Positions 55,063 to 62,294 of a stretch of 64,000 nt of DNA are shown in pieces. A program made the translations under genes and the position numbers. Origin of the DNA: Clostridia bacterium (GTDB lineage Bacteria > Bacillota > Clostridia > Christensenellales > Aristaeellaceae); assembly GCA_017470145.1 (NCBI GenBank), contig JAFUFB010000002.1, positions 17,186 to 81,185 on the forward strand, written 5' to 3'. How positions within the stretch are numbered: position 1 is the first letter of the stretch; each line of letters begins with the position of its first letter. Below the pieces are notes generated by a model. It saw only the letters and a program-made list of their open reading frames with translations, ran no database searches and had not been told where the DNA came from.

Positions 55063-55472
55063 AGGAGCTGACGTTAGCGGCCATGCTGGACAATATCCCC
55101 GTGGTGACGGCATTTGTGGATGAACAGCTGGAGACGCTAAGCTGCCCCATGAAGGCGCAGATGCAGATCGACGTGGCCATCGACGAACTATTCGGCAATA
55201 TTGCCCACTACGCCTATCCGGGCGGTAAGGGCAATGCGACTGTACGCTTTGATTTTGACGAAACGACGCGCACAGTGTCTATCACATTTATCGACAGCGG
55301 CATCCCTTTTGATCCCTTGCAAAAGGCTGACCCGGATGTAACCGTTTCCGCGGAGGAACGTGAAGTAGGGGGCCTTGGCATCTTCATGGTCAAGAAGACC
55401 ATGGACAGAATCAATTACCAATATGAAAATGGATGTAATATCCTGATGATTCAAAAGCAACTTACGAACTGA
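55059..55472 (+). CDS. Stand-alone RsbW/SpoIIAB-like serine kinase
   Basis: 137 residues, a complete HATPase_c_2 domain with canonical motifs: N-box VAIDELFGNIAHYAYPGG (Asn about 47), G1 FIDSGIPFDPL, G2 VGGLGIFMVKKTMDRINYQY. The start at 55059 overlaps the phosphatase stop and has AAAGGAGGGG upstream. It should phosphorylate the STAS antagonist and/or bind a target. Unlike the transporter-fused tails it keeps the DxG loop. No sigma factor gene is adjacent, so the target may be a non-sigma partner. Confidence 0.93.
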   Translation: MKELTLAAMLDNIPVVTAFVDEQLETLSCPMKAQMQIDVAIDELFGNIAHYAYPGGKGNATVRFDFDETTRTVSITFIDSGIPFDPLQKADPDVTVSAEEREVGGLGIFMVKKTMDRINYQYENGCNILMIQKQLTN

Positions 55473-55589
55473 TGGCGGCGCTTTAAAAGCGAGCAATATA
55501 TGGAAAGTTGATGAAAAAGCATACGCCTGAAAAAGCAGGAAAAACGGACATGAATCTCGTGAGCAAATAGATGAGGAGAAAAGCCTCTG

Positions 55590-57365
55590 ATGCAGAAAAG
55601 CAGGATCATCAGGAATACATTTTATATACAGCTGTCAGCCTATATTATTTCTGAACTGACACACATGATAGGTAACATTGTCGATGGTGTGATCATCGGA
55701 AGATACCTTGGCGTTGACTCGATGGCGGCATTCGGCATCGTGAGCCCGATCATGGTGGTTTTCGCGCTGATAGGAGCTATCGTCCAAACGGGTTCCAGGA
55801 ATCGTTTCACAAGATTGCTGGGCGAAGGGAAGACGAAGGAAGCACAGCAGGTTTTCTCACTTTCCTTCCTTTTATCGATCATTTTTGGCGTGGCCCTTAT
55901 GATCGTGATTCTGATTTTTTCCACGCCGATCACGATTGCTCTTGGCGCATCCGGTCATGCAACAGATCTTCTTCCCAAGGCGAGATCATATCTCATAGGG
56001 ATATCATTCGGCCTTCCCGCAATAAATGCCATGAAGATACTTCATGGATTCCTCCCCATAGATAATGACAGACGGCTCCCGATGCTGTCATCTTTGGCGC
56101 TCACTGTCTCAGATATCATTTTAGATCTGATTGCTGCATTCGTTTTACATGGCGATACGTTGGAAATGGGTGTCGCAACCAGCGTAAGCTATTATGTGGC
56201 ATTCACGGTGCTTCTTCTCCATTTCAGAAAGAAAAATATAGTTCTGAAGATATCCGCAAAGCGTCTCCCTTGGAAGGAGCTTCCGGGAATCATCATTCAG
56301 GGGATTCCGATAGGGATATGTCTCATTAGCTTTACTGTCAGAGTAGCTTTCATGAACCAGATACTTGCAAGTGTTGCTGCAGCGCCGGCCATTGCGGCCT
56401 ATTCCATCTATCAGCAGGCGGATGATATCCTTTGCTGTCTCACCATTGGCATGGCGGATACGGTGGCTGTGATTGCTGGTATTTTGATGGGAGAAGAGGA
56501 CAGACCAAAGATGAAAAGGCTGCTCTTTACATCCGTTCAGGCCACGCTCCTCATTACGCTCGGCGCAGCAGTTATGTGCTGGTTTGCAGCGCCGCATTTC
56601 TGTTCCCTGTATATTCAAGGTAGCGCTGAGGCATATGCCTATGCAACAAGGGCGGTAAGAACGTATGCTGTGGGAATGCCCTTATATGGTCTGAGCCTTA
56701 TCTATTTCAACTATTTTCAAGGGATCGGGCGAAGCAGATTGTCTTCGGTCTGCGGTTTTTTATCAGAGGCCGGATTCCTGATGCTGTCTGCATTTGTGAT
56801 GTCGCGCTTTTTTAGGGCAGATGCGGTATGGTTTTCGCTTGTCGTCACGCAGATATTAATGTATATCCTCTACGCAGGGATCATTGCCGTGGAAAGCAGG
56901 CGTAATGGTACGCAAGAGATGAGCCTTTGGGATCGGGTTTTGTTACTTCCTTCGACATTTGATGTTCCAGAGGAGGATCGCATTGATTTATCCATCTCAT
57001 CCAAGGAAGAAGTAGTAAGCCTTTCGAACGATGTTTATAGCTTCTGTGAGTCCCATGGCTGCGACAAGAGAAGAACTTGTCATATGTCGCTTGCAGTTGA
57101 AGAGATGGCAGGGAATGTAATACAGCATGGATTTCCACATGATAACAGGAAACACAGTGTGGAGATTCGTGTGTTGAAGAAGGGGGAAGAGTATGTCCTC
57201 AGAATACGGGATGACTGTTTCATATTCGATCCCGTAGGTCAGCTTACAATGTATACCGATGAGGATAAGATCCATCACATCGGACTTCGGATGACTATTT
57301 ATATGTCGAAGGATGTAAGATACACCAGCATATTGAAGCTGAATAATCTCCTTGTGCGGATATAA
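55590..57365 (+). CDS. MATE transporter fused to a C-terminal RsbW-like HATPase domain (fusion 2)
   Basis: 591 residues. MATE part about 1-450 (FYIQLSAYIISELTHMIGNIVDGVIIGRYLGVDSMAAFG), HATPase tail about 465-590 with N-box LAVEEMAGNVIQHGFPHD, loop RIRDDCFIFDP and HIGLRMTIYMSKDVRY. The tail shares the DDC-x-x-FDP variant with fusion 1, so both form one subfamily. Base and codon use (more ATA, AGG, AGA and T/A-rich codons) differ from surrounding genes, suggesting separate acquisition. It follows the RsbW-like gene by 117 bp; that gap contains only a possible 19-codon ORF at 55511-55570 and the SD GAGGAG. Confidence 0.9.
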   Translation: MQKSRIIRNTFYIQLSAYIISELTHMIGNIVDGVIIGRYLGVDSMAAFGIVSPIMVVFALIGAIVQTGSRNRFTRLLGEGKTKEAQQVFSLSFLLSIIFGVALMIVILIFSTPITIALGASGHATDLLPKARSYLIGISFGLPAINAMKILHGFLPIDNDRRLPMLSSLALTVSDIILDLIAAFVLHGDTLEMGVATSVSYYVAFTVLLLHFRKKNIVLKISAKRLPWKELPGIIIQGIPIGICLISFTVRVAFMNQILASVAAAPAIAAYSIYQQADDILCCLTIGMADTVAVIAGILMGEEDRPKMKRLLFTSVQATLLITLGAAVMCWFAAPHFCSLYIQGSAEAYAYATRAVRTYAVGMPLYGLSLIYFNYFQGIGRSRLSSVCGFLSEAGFLMLSAFVMSRFFRADAVWFSLVVTQILMYILYAGIIAVESRRNGTQEMSLWDRVLLLPSTFDVPEEDRIDLSISSKEEVVSLSNDVYSFCESHGCDKRRTCHMSLAVEEMAGNVIQHGFPHDNRKHSVEIRVLKKGEEYVLRIRDDCFIFDPVGQLTMYTDEDKIHHIGLRMTIYMSKDVRYTSILKLNNLLVRI

Positions 57366-57402
57366 TACTCGTAAATTATTCTATAGTGAGGAGAGTAATC
57401 AC

Positions 57403-57528
57403 ATGATGGAATTGCGCTTTTCAACATGGCTGAACGAAATCGCCGTGAAATACGGTGATCTCCCGACGATTACATGCGAACAAATGGTTACCTATACTAA
57501 TGTGCGATTCATGAGAAGGCGAGGGTGA
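57403..57528 (+). pseudogene. 5' remnant of an AMP-binding (acyl-CoA synthetase/adenylation) gene
   Basis: 41 codons with SD GAGGAG 8 nt upstream. The sequence RFSTWLNEIAVKYGDLPTITCEQMVTYTN resembles the first 35 residues of adenylating enzymes (residues up to the YGDxPAI...LTY signature) and then stops. The following hydrolase starts 3 bp after its stop. It is either a translated leader fragment or a truncated gene. Confidence 0.45.
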
Positions 57529-57530
57529 GC

Positions 57531-58367
57531 ATGAAAATTGAAACCGTAAAAACAGAAGTCTTTTCGATGAATTACTGCCGGTTCGGGCAAGGAAAGGCAA
57601 AGCTGGTCATCGTCCCGGGGCTTAGTGTTCAGAGTGTCCTGGGTTTTGCCAAAGCCATTGAGAAATCCTACCAGGCGCTTGCAGATGACTTTACAATTTA
57701 TGTGTTGGATCGTAGAAACGAGCTTCCAGAACCCTACACCGTGCTGGAGATGGCAGAGGACACGGCAATCGCCCTACAGGCGCTTGGACTTGGCTCGGTA
57801 TGCCTGTTTGGTGCGTCTCAGGGCGGAATGATCGCCATGAAGGTCGCCGCGGATCATCCGGAATTGGTCAAGGGGCTGGTCCTTGGCTCTACATCAGCAC
57901 AAGTGACTGAAACGCTGTATTGTCAGGTATTTAAAGGCTGGGCGGATATCGCCAGGGCCGGGAACGCGATGGCGCTCTACCTGGTGTTCGGAGAAGCGAT
58001 TTACCCCACGCTTGTGTTTGAACAATCACGGCAGGTGCTTCTGGAAGCTGCAAAGTCCGTGACTGAGGAGGAGCTATACCGCTTTGCCATCCAGGCGGAG
58101 GGTATGAAGGGCTTTGATATCCGGGAGGATTTGAAGAAAATTGCTTGTCCTACACTGGTGCTGGGCTCCAGGGATGATCAGGTTTTGGGCGGAGAGGCGT
58201 CTGTACAGATAGCGGAGCGAATACAGGATTGCGAGCTCTATATGTACGACGGCTATGGTCATGCGGTCTATGATCTCGCACCGGATTACAGGGAACGCAT
58301 GAAGCGGTTTATCTTCAGCAAGCATCTTTATGGTCAAGAGGACGATGGACAGAATCTGTATCAATGA
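57531..58367 (+). CDS. Alpha/beta hydrolase
   Basis: 278 residues, cytoplasmic. Oxyanion region IVPGLSVQS near 28, nucleophile elbow FGASQGGM near residue 98, Asp in LGSRDDQVLG near 220, His in GYGHAVYD near 245: the usual order of the triad. Closest in style to proline iminopeptidase/esterase-type hydrolases. Start at 57531 preceded by GAGGGTGAGC; a GTG at 57525 is possible. Substrate unknown; a role in releasing or editing an acyl or peptide product is only a guess from the nearby NRPS and adenylation remnant. Confidence 0.82.
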   Translation: MKIETVKTEVFSMNYCRFGQGKAKLVIVPGLSVQSVLGFAKAIEKSYQALADDFTIYVLDRRNELPEPYTVLEMAEDTAIALQALGLGSVCLFGASQGGMIAMKVAADHPELVKGLVLGSTSAQVTETLYCQVFKGWADIARAGNAMALYLVFGEAIYPTLVFEQSRQVLLEAAKSVTEEELYRFAIQAEGMKGFDIREDLKKIACPTLVLGSRDDQVLGGEASVQIAERIQDCELYMYDGYGHAVYDLAPDYRERMKRFIFSKHLYGQEDDGQNLYQ

Positions 58368-58565
58368 TTGCTGCATCGCACCAAGCAGCTCTTTCGCACT
58401 CGGGAAGCTTTATTACTCCAAATTTCCGACGCTTCATCATGTGATTTCGAGCTGGGCAAAGCACTCATGGATCACTTCATATCTATAAAAAAGCCATTAA
58501 CACTACTTGACGAGGCGATTCGATTTGCAGAAAATGCCGAATTTTTTATCATCACCTGCATCTGA
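58368..58565 (+). pseudogene. Probable gene-end remnant, shared with 61124-61196
   Basis: The reading frame from a TTG directly after the hydrolase stop ends ISIKKPLTLLDEAIRFAENAEF. The same C-terminal motif, IKKPLIPLDESIQYAENAKF, is encoded at 61125-61196. The conserved frame suggests a real protein tail now lacking its front. It makes up most of the gene-free stretch 58368-58691, whose remainder is promoter P5. Confidence 0.35.
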
Positions 58566-58596
58566 TATTGGACATTTGTTGGACAGCCTTTGATAT
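58485..58596 (+). repeat. Duplicated about 110-bp segment, copy 1 (includes the P5 repeats)
   Basis: Matches 61124-61239 at most positions by eye, from ATAAAAAAGCCATTAA through GATATTGGACATTTGTTGG to the shared -10 start. Copy 1 precedes the PreA-like gene. Confidence 0.8.
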
Positions 58597-58599
58597 CAT
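58569..58599 (+). promoter_or_regulatory. TGGACA-repeat promoter P5
   Basis: TGGACA at 58569-58574 and 58580-58585; TATCAT at 58594-58599, spacing 19. Drives the PreA-like/L,D-transpeptidase operon. Confidence 0.8.
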
Positions 58600-58691
58600 A
58601 AACTAAAACTGGCGGTTCAAGGATGGATTCCTTTCGCCGCCGAACAGGCAGAACAACCCAATGATGCTATCAGCTGAGAGGAGGCTTCCGC

Positions 58692-60197
58692 ATGATCCGG
58701 ATAGATCAGACAATCACCCGCGCGGATATGATCCGCTGCGCCCTGTGTGCCGACGCCCCCTGCGACAGGGCTTGCGAAAAACTGGCCCCGACGGGATTGC
58801 TGCGCTCTGTTTGGTTTTCCAATGAGCAAACAGCGGCGCTGCGGCTGCCGGAGGGAAATCCCTGCCTTACTTGCGGCGCTCCCTGTGAGCAGGCTTGCGT
58901 CCGGGCGGGGGAGGTGCCCATCAGGGATTTGGTCAATCGCTTGTATGATCAGGTGAAGCCCGACTGCGAAACGCCGCTGCCGGAAAATGAAGATCGTTTG
59001 CAATGTGACCTGTGCGGCATCCCGCTGGAAAATCCCTTCCTGCTTTCTTCCTCCGTGGTGGCCAGCACCTACGATATGTGCGCTCGGGCCTTTGAAGCGG
59101 GCTGGGCCGGGGCTTGCTTCAAGACCATCTGCACCCTGGATATTCACGAAGCCTCGCCCCGCTTTTCGGCCATCAGCGGCAGCGACGGCGGCATCATCGG
59201 CTTTAAGAACATCGAGCAGCTTTCCGACCACAGCGTGGCGGAGAACATGGAGATCTTCCGCCGACTGAAAAAGAATTACCCCACCAAATTCATCCTGGCC
59301 TCCATCATGGGACAAAACGAAGCGGAATGGGGCGAGCTGGCGCGGCTTTGCCAGGAGAACGGCGCGGACGCGGTGGAGCTGAATTTCTCCTGCCCCAACA
59401 TGGCCGAGGGCGGTCTGGGCAGCGATATCGGGCAGGTGCCGGAACTGGTGGAGCGCTTCACCCGGGCAGCGAAGCAAGCCTGTTCCATTCCTGTGCTGGC
59501 CAAGCTGACGCCCAACGTGGCGAATATGAGCCCGGCGGCCGAGGCTGCCAAACGCGGCGGTGCGGATGGCCTTGCTGCCATCAACACCATCAAATCCATC
59601 GTGGGCATCAACCCGCACACTTATGTGTCCGCTCCCGCTGTGCACGGACACAGTGCCGTGGGCGGCTACAGCGGCAATGCGGTGAAGCCCATCGCCCTGC
59701 GTTTCATCGCGGAGCTGGGCCAGAATCCTGCCTTGCAGGGGATGCATCTGTCCGCCATGGGCGGCATCGAAACCTGGCGAGATGCGCTGGAATTTATCCT
59801 GCTGGGGGCGGGCTCCATCCAGGTGACCACCGCCGTGATGCAGTACGGCTATCGGATCATCGACGATCTGAAAGCGGGACTCAACCTGTATCTGACGGAA
59901 AAAGGCTTCCATAGCGTCAAGGAAGCGATGGGCTTGGCCCTGGATTCTCTCAGCCCCACCACGGACACCCTGGAGCGGGATACGGTCATCTTCCCGAAGT
60001 TCAACCGGGAGCGCTGCATCGGCTGTGGGCGCTGCCAAATCTCTTGCGCGGACGGCGGGCATCAGGCCATCCGGCTGGACGAAAACCGCCATCCCAAGCT
60101 GAACGGAAAGCAATGTGTGGGCTGTCACCTGTGCGTGCTGGTGTGCCCCCAGCGGGCCATTATCTCCGGTACTAAACGGATTCATCGCAATCAATAA
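58692..60197 (+). CDS. PreA-like dihydropyrimidine dehydrogenase family protein with extra N-terminal Fe-S region
   Basis: 501 residues. The N-terminal about 95 residues are Cys-rich (CALCADAPCDRAC ... CLTCGAPCEQAC), like the Fe-S entry domain of PreT/GltD-type partners. About 105-415: dihydroorotate-dehydrogenase-like TIM barrel with LENPFLLSSSVVASTYDM, VELNFSCPNM, LAKLTPNVANM and SAMGGIETW. C-terminus (about 437-485): two 4Fe-4S ferredoxin motifs, CIGCGRCQISC and CVGCHLCVLVC. Expected role: NAD(P)H- or ferredoxin-linked reduction of pyrimidines or a related flavin reaction. First gene after P5; its link with an envelope regulon is unexplained. Confidence 0.88.
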   Translation: MIRIDQTITRADMIRCALCADAPCDRACEKLAPTGLLRSVWFSNEQTAALRLPEGNPCLTCGAPCEQACVRAGEVPIRDLVNRLYDQVKPDCETPLPENEDRLQCDLCGIPLENPFLLSSSVVASTYDMCARAFEAGWAGACFKTICTLDIHEASPRFSAISGSDGGIIGFKNIEQLSDHSVAENMEIFRRLKKNYPTKFILASIMGQNEAEWGELARLCQENGADAVELNFSCPNMAEGGLGSDIGQVPELVERFTRAAKQACSIPVLAKLTPNVANMSPAAEAAKRGGADGLAAINTIKSIVGINPHTYVSAPAVHGHSAVGGYSGNAVKPIALRFIAELGQNPALQGMHLSAMGGIETWRDALEFILLGAGSIQVTTAVMQYGYRIIDDLKAGLNLYLTEKGFHSVKEAMGLALDSLSPTTDTLERDTVIFPKFNRERCIGCGRCQISCADGGHQAIRLDENRHPKLNGKQCVGCHLCVLVCPQRAIISGTKRIHRNQ

Positions 60198-60212
60198 AAG
60201 GAGAGGAACAAG

Positions 60213-60941
60213 ATGAAAAAAATGATCGTGCTATTTCTTCTGGTATTCGTTCTGATCTGCGGCGCTGCCCTGGCGGAGGATGGCCTGCACGCCTCCATCC
60301 AGCAAACGGTGGAATCTCCGGAATGGGTCAAGGCGCTGCCCGCCGCTCAGGATGAAAACGTAAAGCAGCTATTCGTCGTGGCCGGATTCAGCATGGACAG
60401 CACCGCCGCCAGCATTTCCCTGCATCAGCGGGATGAAAACAGTCAATGGCAGCGCGTCCTTTCCACGCCGGGCTTCGTGGGAAAAAACGGCCTGTGCCTG
60501 GACGCTGATCACGTGGAAGGCTGCGGTCAAACGCCCATTGGTACCTATCATTTCACCGCTGCCTTCGGTATCGCGGAAGATCCCGGATGCCAGATGCCCT
60601 ATCTTCAGGTGGACGACGACATCTACTGGTCCGGCGATTTTGACCGCTCTTACAACGAAATGGTGCGGCTCAGTGAGGTGCCCGAGCTGAATATGGAAAA
60701 CAGCGAGCACATCGTAGATTACGAATACCAGTATCAGTACTGCCTGAACATCAGCTTCAACGAGGAGGGCACGCCAGGCCGAGGTTCCGCCATCTTCCTG
60801 CATTGCCTGGGGCCGGAAAAGCCCTGGACAGGCGGCTGCGTAGCCATCCCGGAAAACATTATGAAGCAGGTGATGCAGCGGGTGCAGTCGGATTGCGTTG
60901 TGGTGATCGACACCATGGAAAATCTGAACATCAGCTTTTGA
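60213..60941 (+). CDS. Secreted L,D-transpeptidase (YkuD-type)
   Basis: 242 residues. Signal peptide MKKMIVLFLLVFVLICGAALAE. The YkuD catalytic pattern appears as FLHCLGPEKPWTGGCVAIPE, with His near 197 and the nucleophilic Cys near 209 in a TGGC context in place of the more common SHGC. The N-terminal half holds QTPIGTYHFTAAFGI, the substrate-strand typical of the family. Such enzymes make 3-3 peptidoglycan cross-links or attach proteins to the wall. SD AAAGGAGAGG; 15 bp after the PreA-like gene. The last codons are duplicated at 52290-52348. Confidence 0.87.
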   Translation: MKKMIVLFLLVFVLICGAALAEDGLHASIQQTVESPEWVKALPAAQDENVKQLFVVAGFSMDSTAASISLHQRDENSQWQRVLSTPGFVGKNGLCLDADHVEGCGQTPIGTYHFTAAFGIAEDPGCQMPYLQVDDDIYWSGDFDRSYNEMVRLSEVPELNMENSEHIVDYEYQYQYCLNISFNEEGTPGRGSAIFLHCLGPEKPWTGGCVAIPENIMKQVMQRVQSDCVVVIDTMENLNISF

Positions 60942-60987
60942 TCAAGGAGAAGGATGACGTCTCCATGGAATATCAATGGGACGAAGG

Positions 60988-61149
60988 ATGAATAATAGCA
61001 CAGAAGATAAATCTGATCCCGGCGAGCAAAGAGGAGTAAATAGATTTAAACAAGTCATACGAGATTCAAAGTACTCTGAACAGATTAAACATAATCTTTT
61101 GCTTCCGACAAATGAATTACAGGATAAAAAAGCCATTAATACCACTTGA
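60988..61149 (+). CDS. Possible small protein (53 aa)
   Basis: ATG after GACGAAGG, reading MNNSTEDKSDPGEQRGVNRFKQ and ending KKAINTT. Charged, no membrane segment, not recognised. Its end overlaps the duplicated segment in a different frame from the conserved IKKPL tail, so it may be fortuitous. Apart from this and promoter P6, I see nothing in the gap 60942-61329. Confidence 0.25.
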   Translation: MNNSTEDKSDPGEQRGVNRFKQVIRDSKYSEQIKHNLLLPTNELQDKKAINTT

Positions 61150-61239
61150 CGAGTCGATTCAATATGCAGAAAATGCCAAATTTATTTTTTAACATTACCG
61201 GCATCTGATATTGGACATTTGTTGGACAGCCTTTGATAG
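61124..61239 (+). repeat. Duplicated about 110-bp segment, copy 2 (includes the P6 repeats)
   Basis: Counterpart of 58485-58596. It ends upstream of the sortase gene. The TGGACA-repeat block and the 20 bp before it are identical in the two copies. Confidence 0.8.
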
Positions 61240-61242
61240 ATT
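61212..61242 (+). promoter_or_regulatory. TGGACA-repeat promoter P6
   Basis: TGGACA at 61212-61217 and 61223-61228; TAGATT at 61237-61242, spacing 19. Drives the sortase and surface-protein genes. Confidence 0.75.
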
Positions 61243-61329
61243 TACTTCGTATAGGTGCGGCAACGCCTTATACTGGCCATGAGTGAAAAGAATGAAAAAA
61301 CAATTGTTTGAACACGAGGGAAACGGTTT

Positions 61330-62262
61330 ATGCGCATAAGAATTTATCCGAGCCGGAAAAGGCGAAGGCGGAAGGACTTCCGGCAAAGGTGGCTTTTGCT
61401 TGGCAGCGGGCTGCTTTTGTGCGTATGCGTATTTGGACTGGTTCGCTACGGGATGAACGCCTGGCGGTCGGCGCGGATTAACCAGTCGTTTCAGGAGATA
61501 TACGAAAGTCCGGAGGAGCCCCAGGCTCAGCGCGGCCCGGTCATCCGGCAGTATGATGTGGTATTTTCCAAGGCGAGCGCGGAGAACATCGCCGCGACAA
61601 CCCAGCCCAAGGTCAGCGATTGGCCGGGGAATCCCGGCATGGTTGTATCGCCGCAGCTCAAAAAGCTCCAACGGCAGAACAAGGACATTGTGGGCTGGCT
61701 GTCCATCCCGGAGATGCTTTCCCAGGCTGTTGTGCAAAGGAATAACACTTATTATCTGAAACGGGATTATCTGGGTTACCACAACACAAACGGCGCGCTG
61801 TTTTTGGAGGAAAACATTTCCCTCAAAACCCGGCCGGATACCTACATTATTTTCGGCCACAACATGAAAACCGGCGACATGTTCGGCAGTTTGCGATTGT
61901 ATGAGGACGTGGGCTACTACCGCCGACACGCGGTGATCAATTTCAATGCACTGTATGAGGACGGACAATACGTGGTGTTCGCTATTGCGGACGTGGACAC
62001 CGTGCAAGGGATGAAGCATTTCGCACCGTTCATGCAGCTTCCTGGCATGGAGGAAAAAGCGCGGGCGGACTGCATTCAAAAGCTGCAAGCGTATTCTCAT
62101 TTTTCTTCCCCTGTTTCCGTTTCGGCAGACGATCAGCTTCTTTTGCTTGTTACCTGCGAAGGAACGGAGGAAAGCCGCCGCGTCGTAGCGGCGCGAAGGC
62201 TGCGGGAGGGTGAAACGGAAGAAACCCTCTCCGCTCTCTTGCGAAACGCGCGAAAGCGGTGA
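61330..62262 (+). CDS. Class B sortase
   Basis: 310 residues. A very basic N-terminus (SRKRRRRKDFRQR) precedes a TM anchor at about 22-42, type II orientation. The catalytic domain shows DIVGWLSIPE, the His in YIIFGHNMKTGDMFGSL (near 177), the Cys in LLLVTCEGTEESRRVVAARRL (Cys near 276), and the Arg a few residues on. Class B enzymes anchor surface proteins or haem receptors, or build pili. The next gene encodes a large exported protein that is the natural substrate candidate, though its C-terminal sorting signal would lie outside the window. SD GAGGGAAA upstream. Confidence 0.92.
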   Translation: MRIRIYPSRKRRRRKDFRQRWLLLGSGLLLCVCVFGLVRYGMNAWRSARINQSFQEIYESPEEPQAQRGPVIRQYDVVFSKASAENIAATTQPKVSDWPGNPGMVVSPQLKKLQRQNKDIVGWLSIPEMLSQAVVQRNNTYYLKRDYLGYHNTNGALFLEENISLKTRPDTYIIFGHNMKTGDMFGSLRLYEDVGYYRRHAVINFNALYEDGQYVVFAIADVDTVQGMKHFAPFMQLPGMEEKARADCIQKLQAYSHFSSPVSVSADDQLLLLVTCEGTEESRRVVAARRLREGETEETLSALLRNARKR

Positions 62263-62294
62263 AAATATACATTTTATTCCAACAGGAGGCACCT

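Noticed and set aside
55511-55570. 19-codon ORF MKKHTPEKAGKTDMNLVSK as a signalling peptide
   Set aside because: No signal peptide, weak SD and no conservation evidence available.
48821-57365. An adjacent sigma factor as target of the Rsb-like genes
   Set aside because: I looked for a sigma-70 region 2/4 protein among the neighbours and found none in the window.
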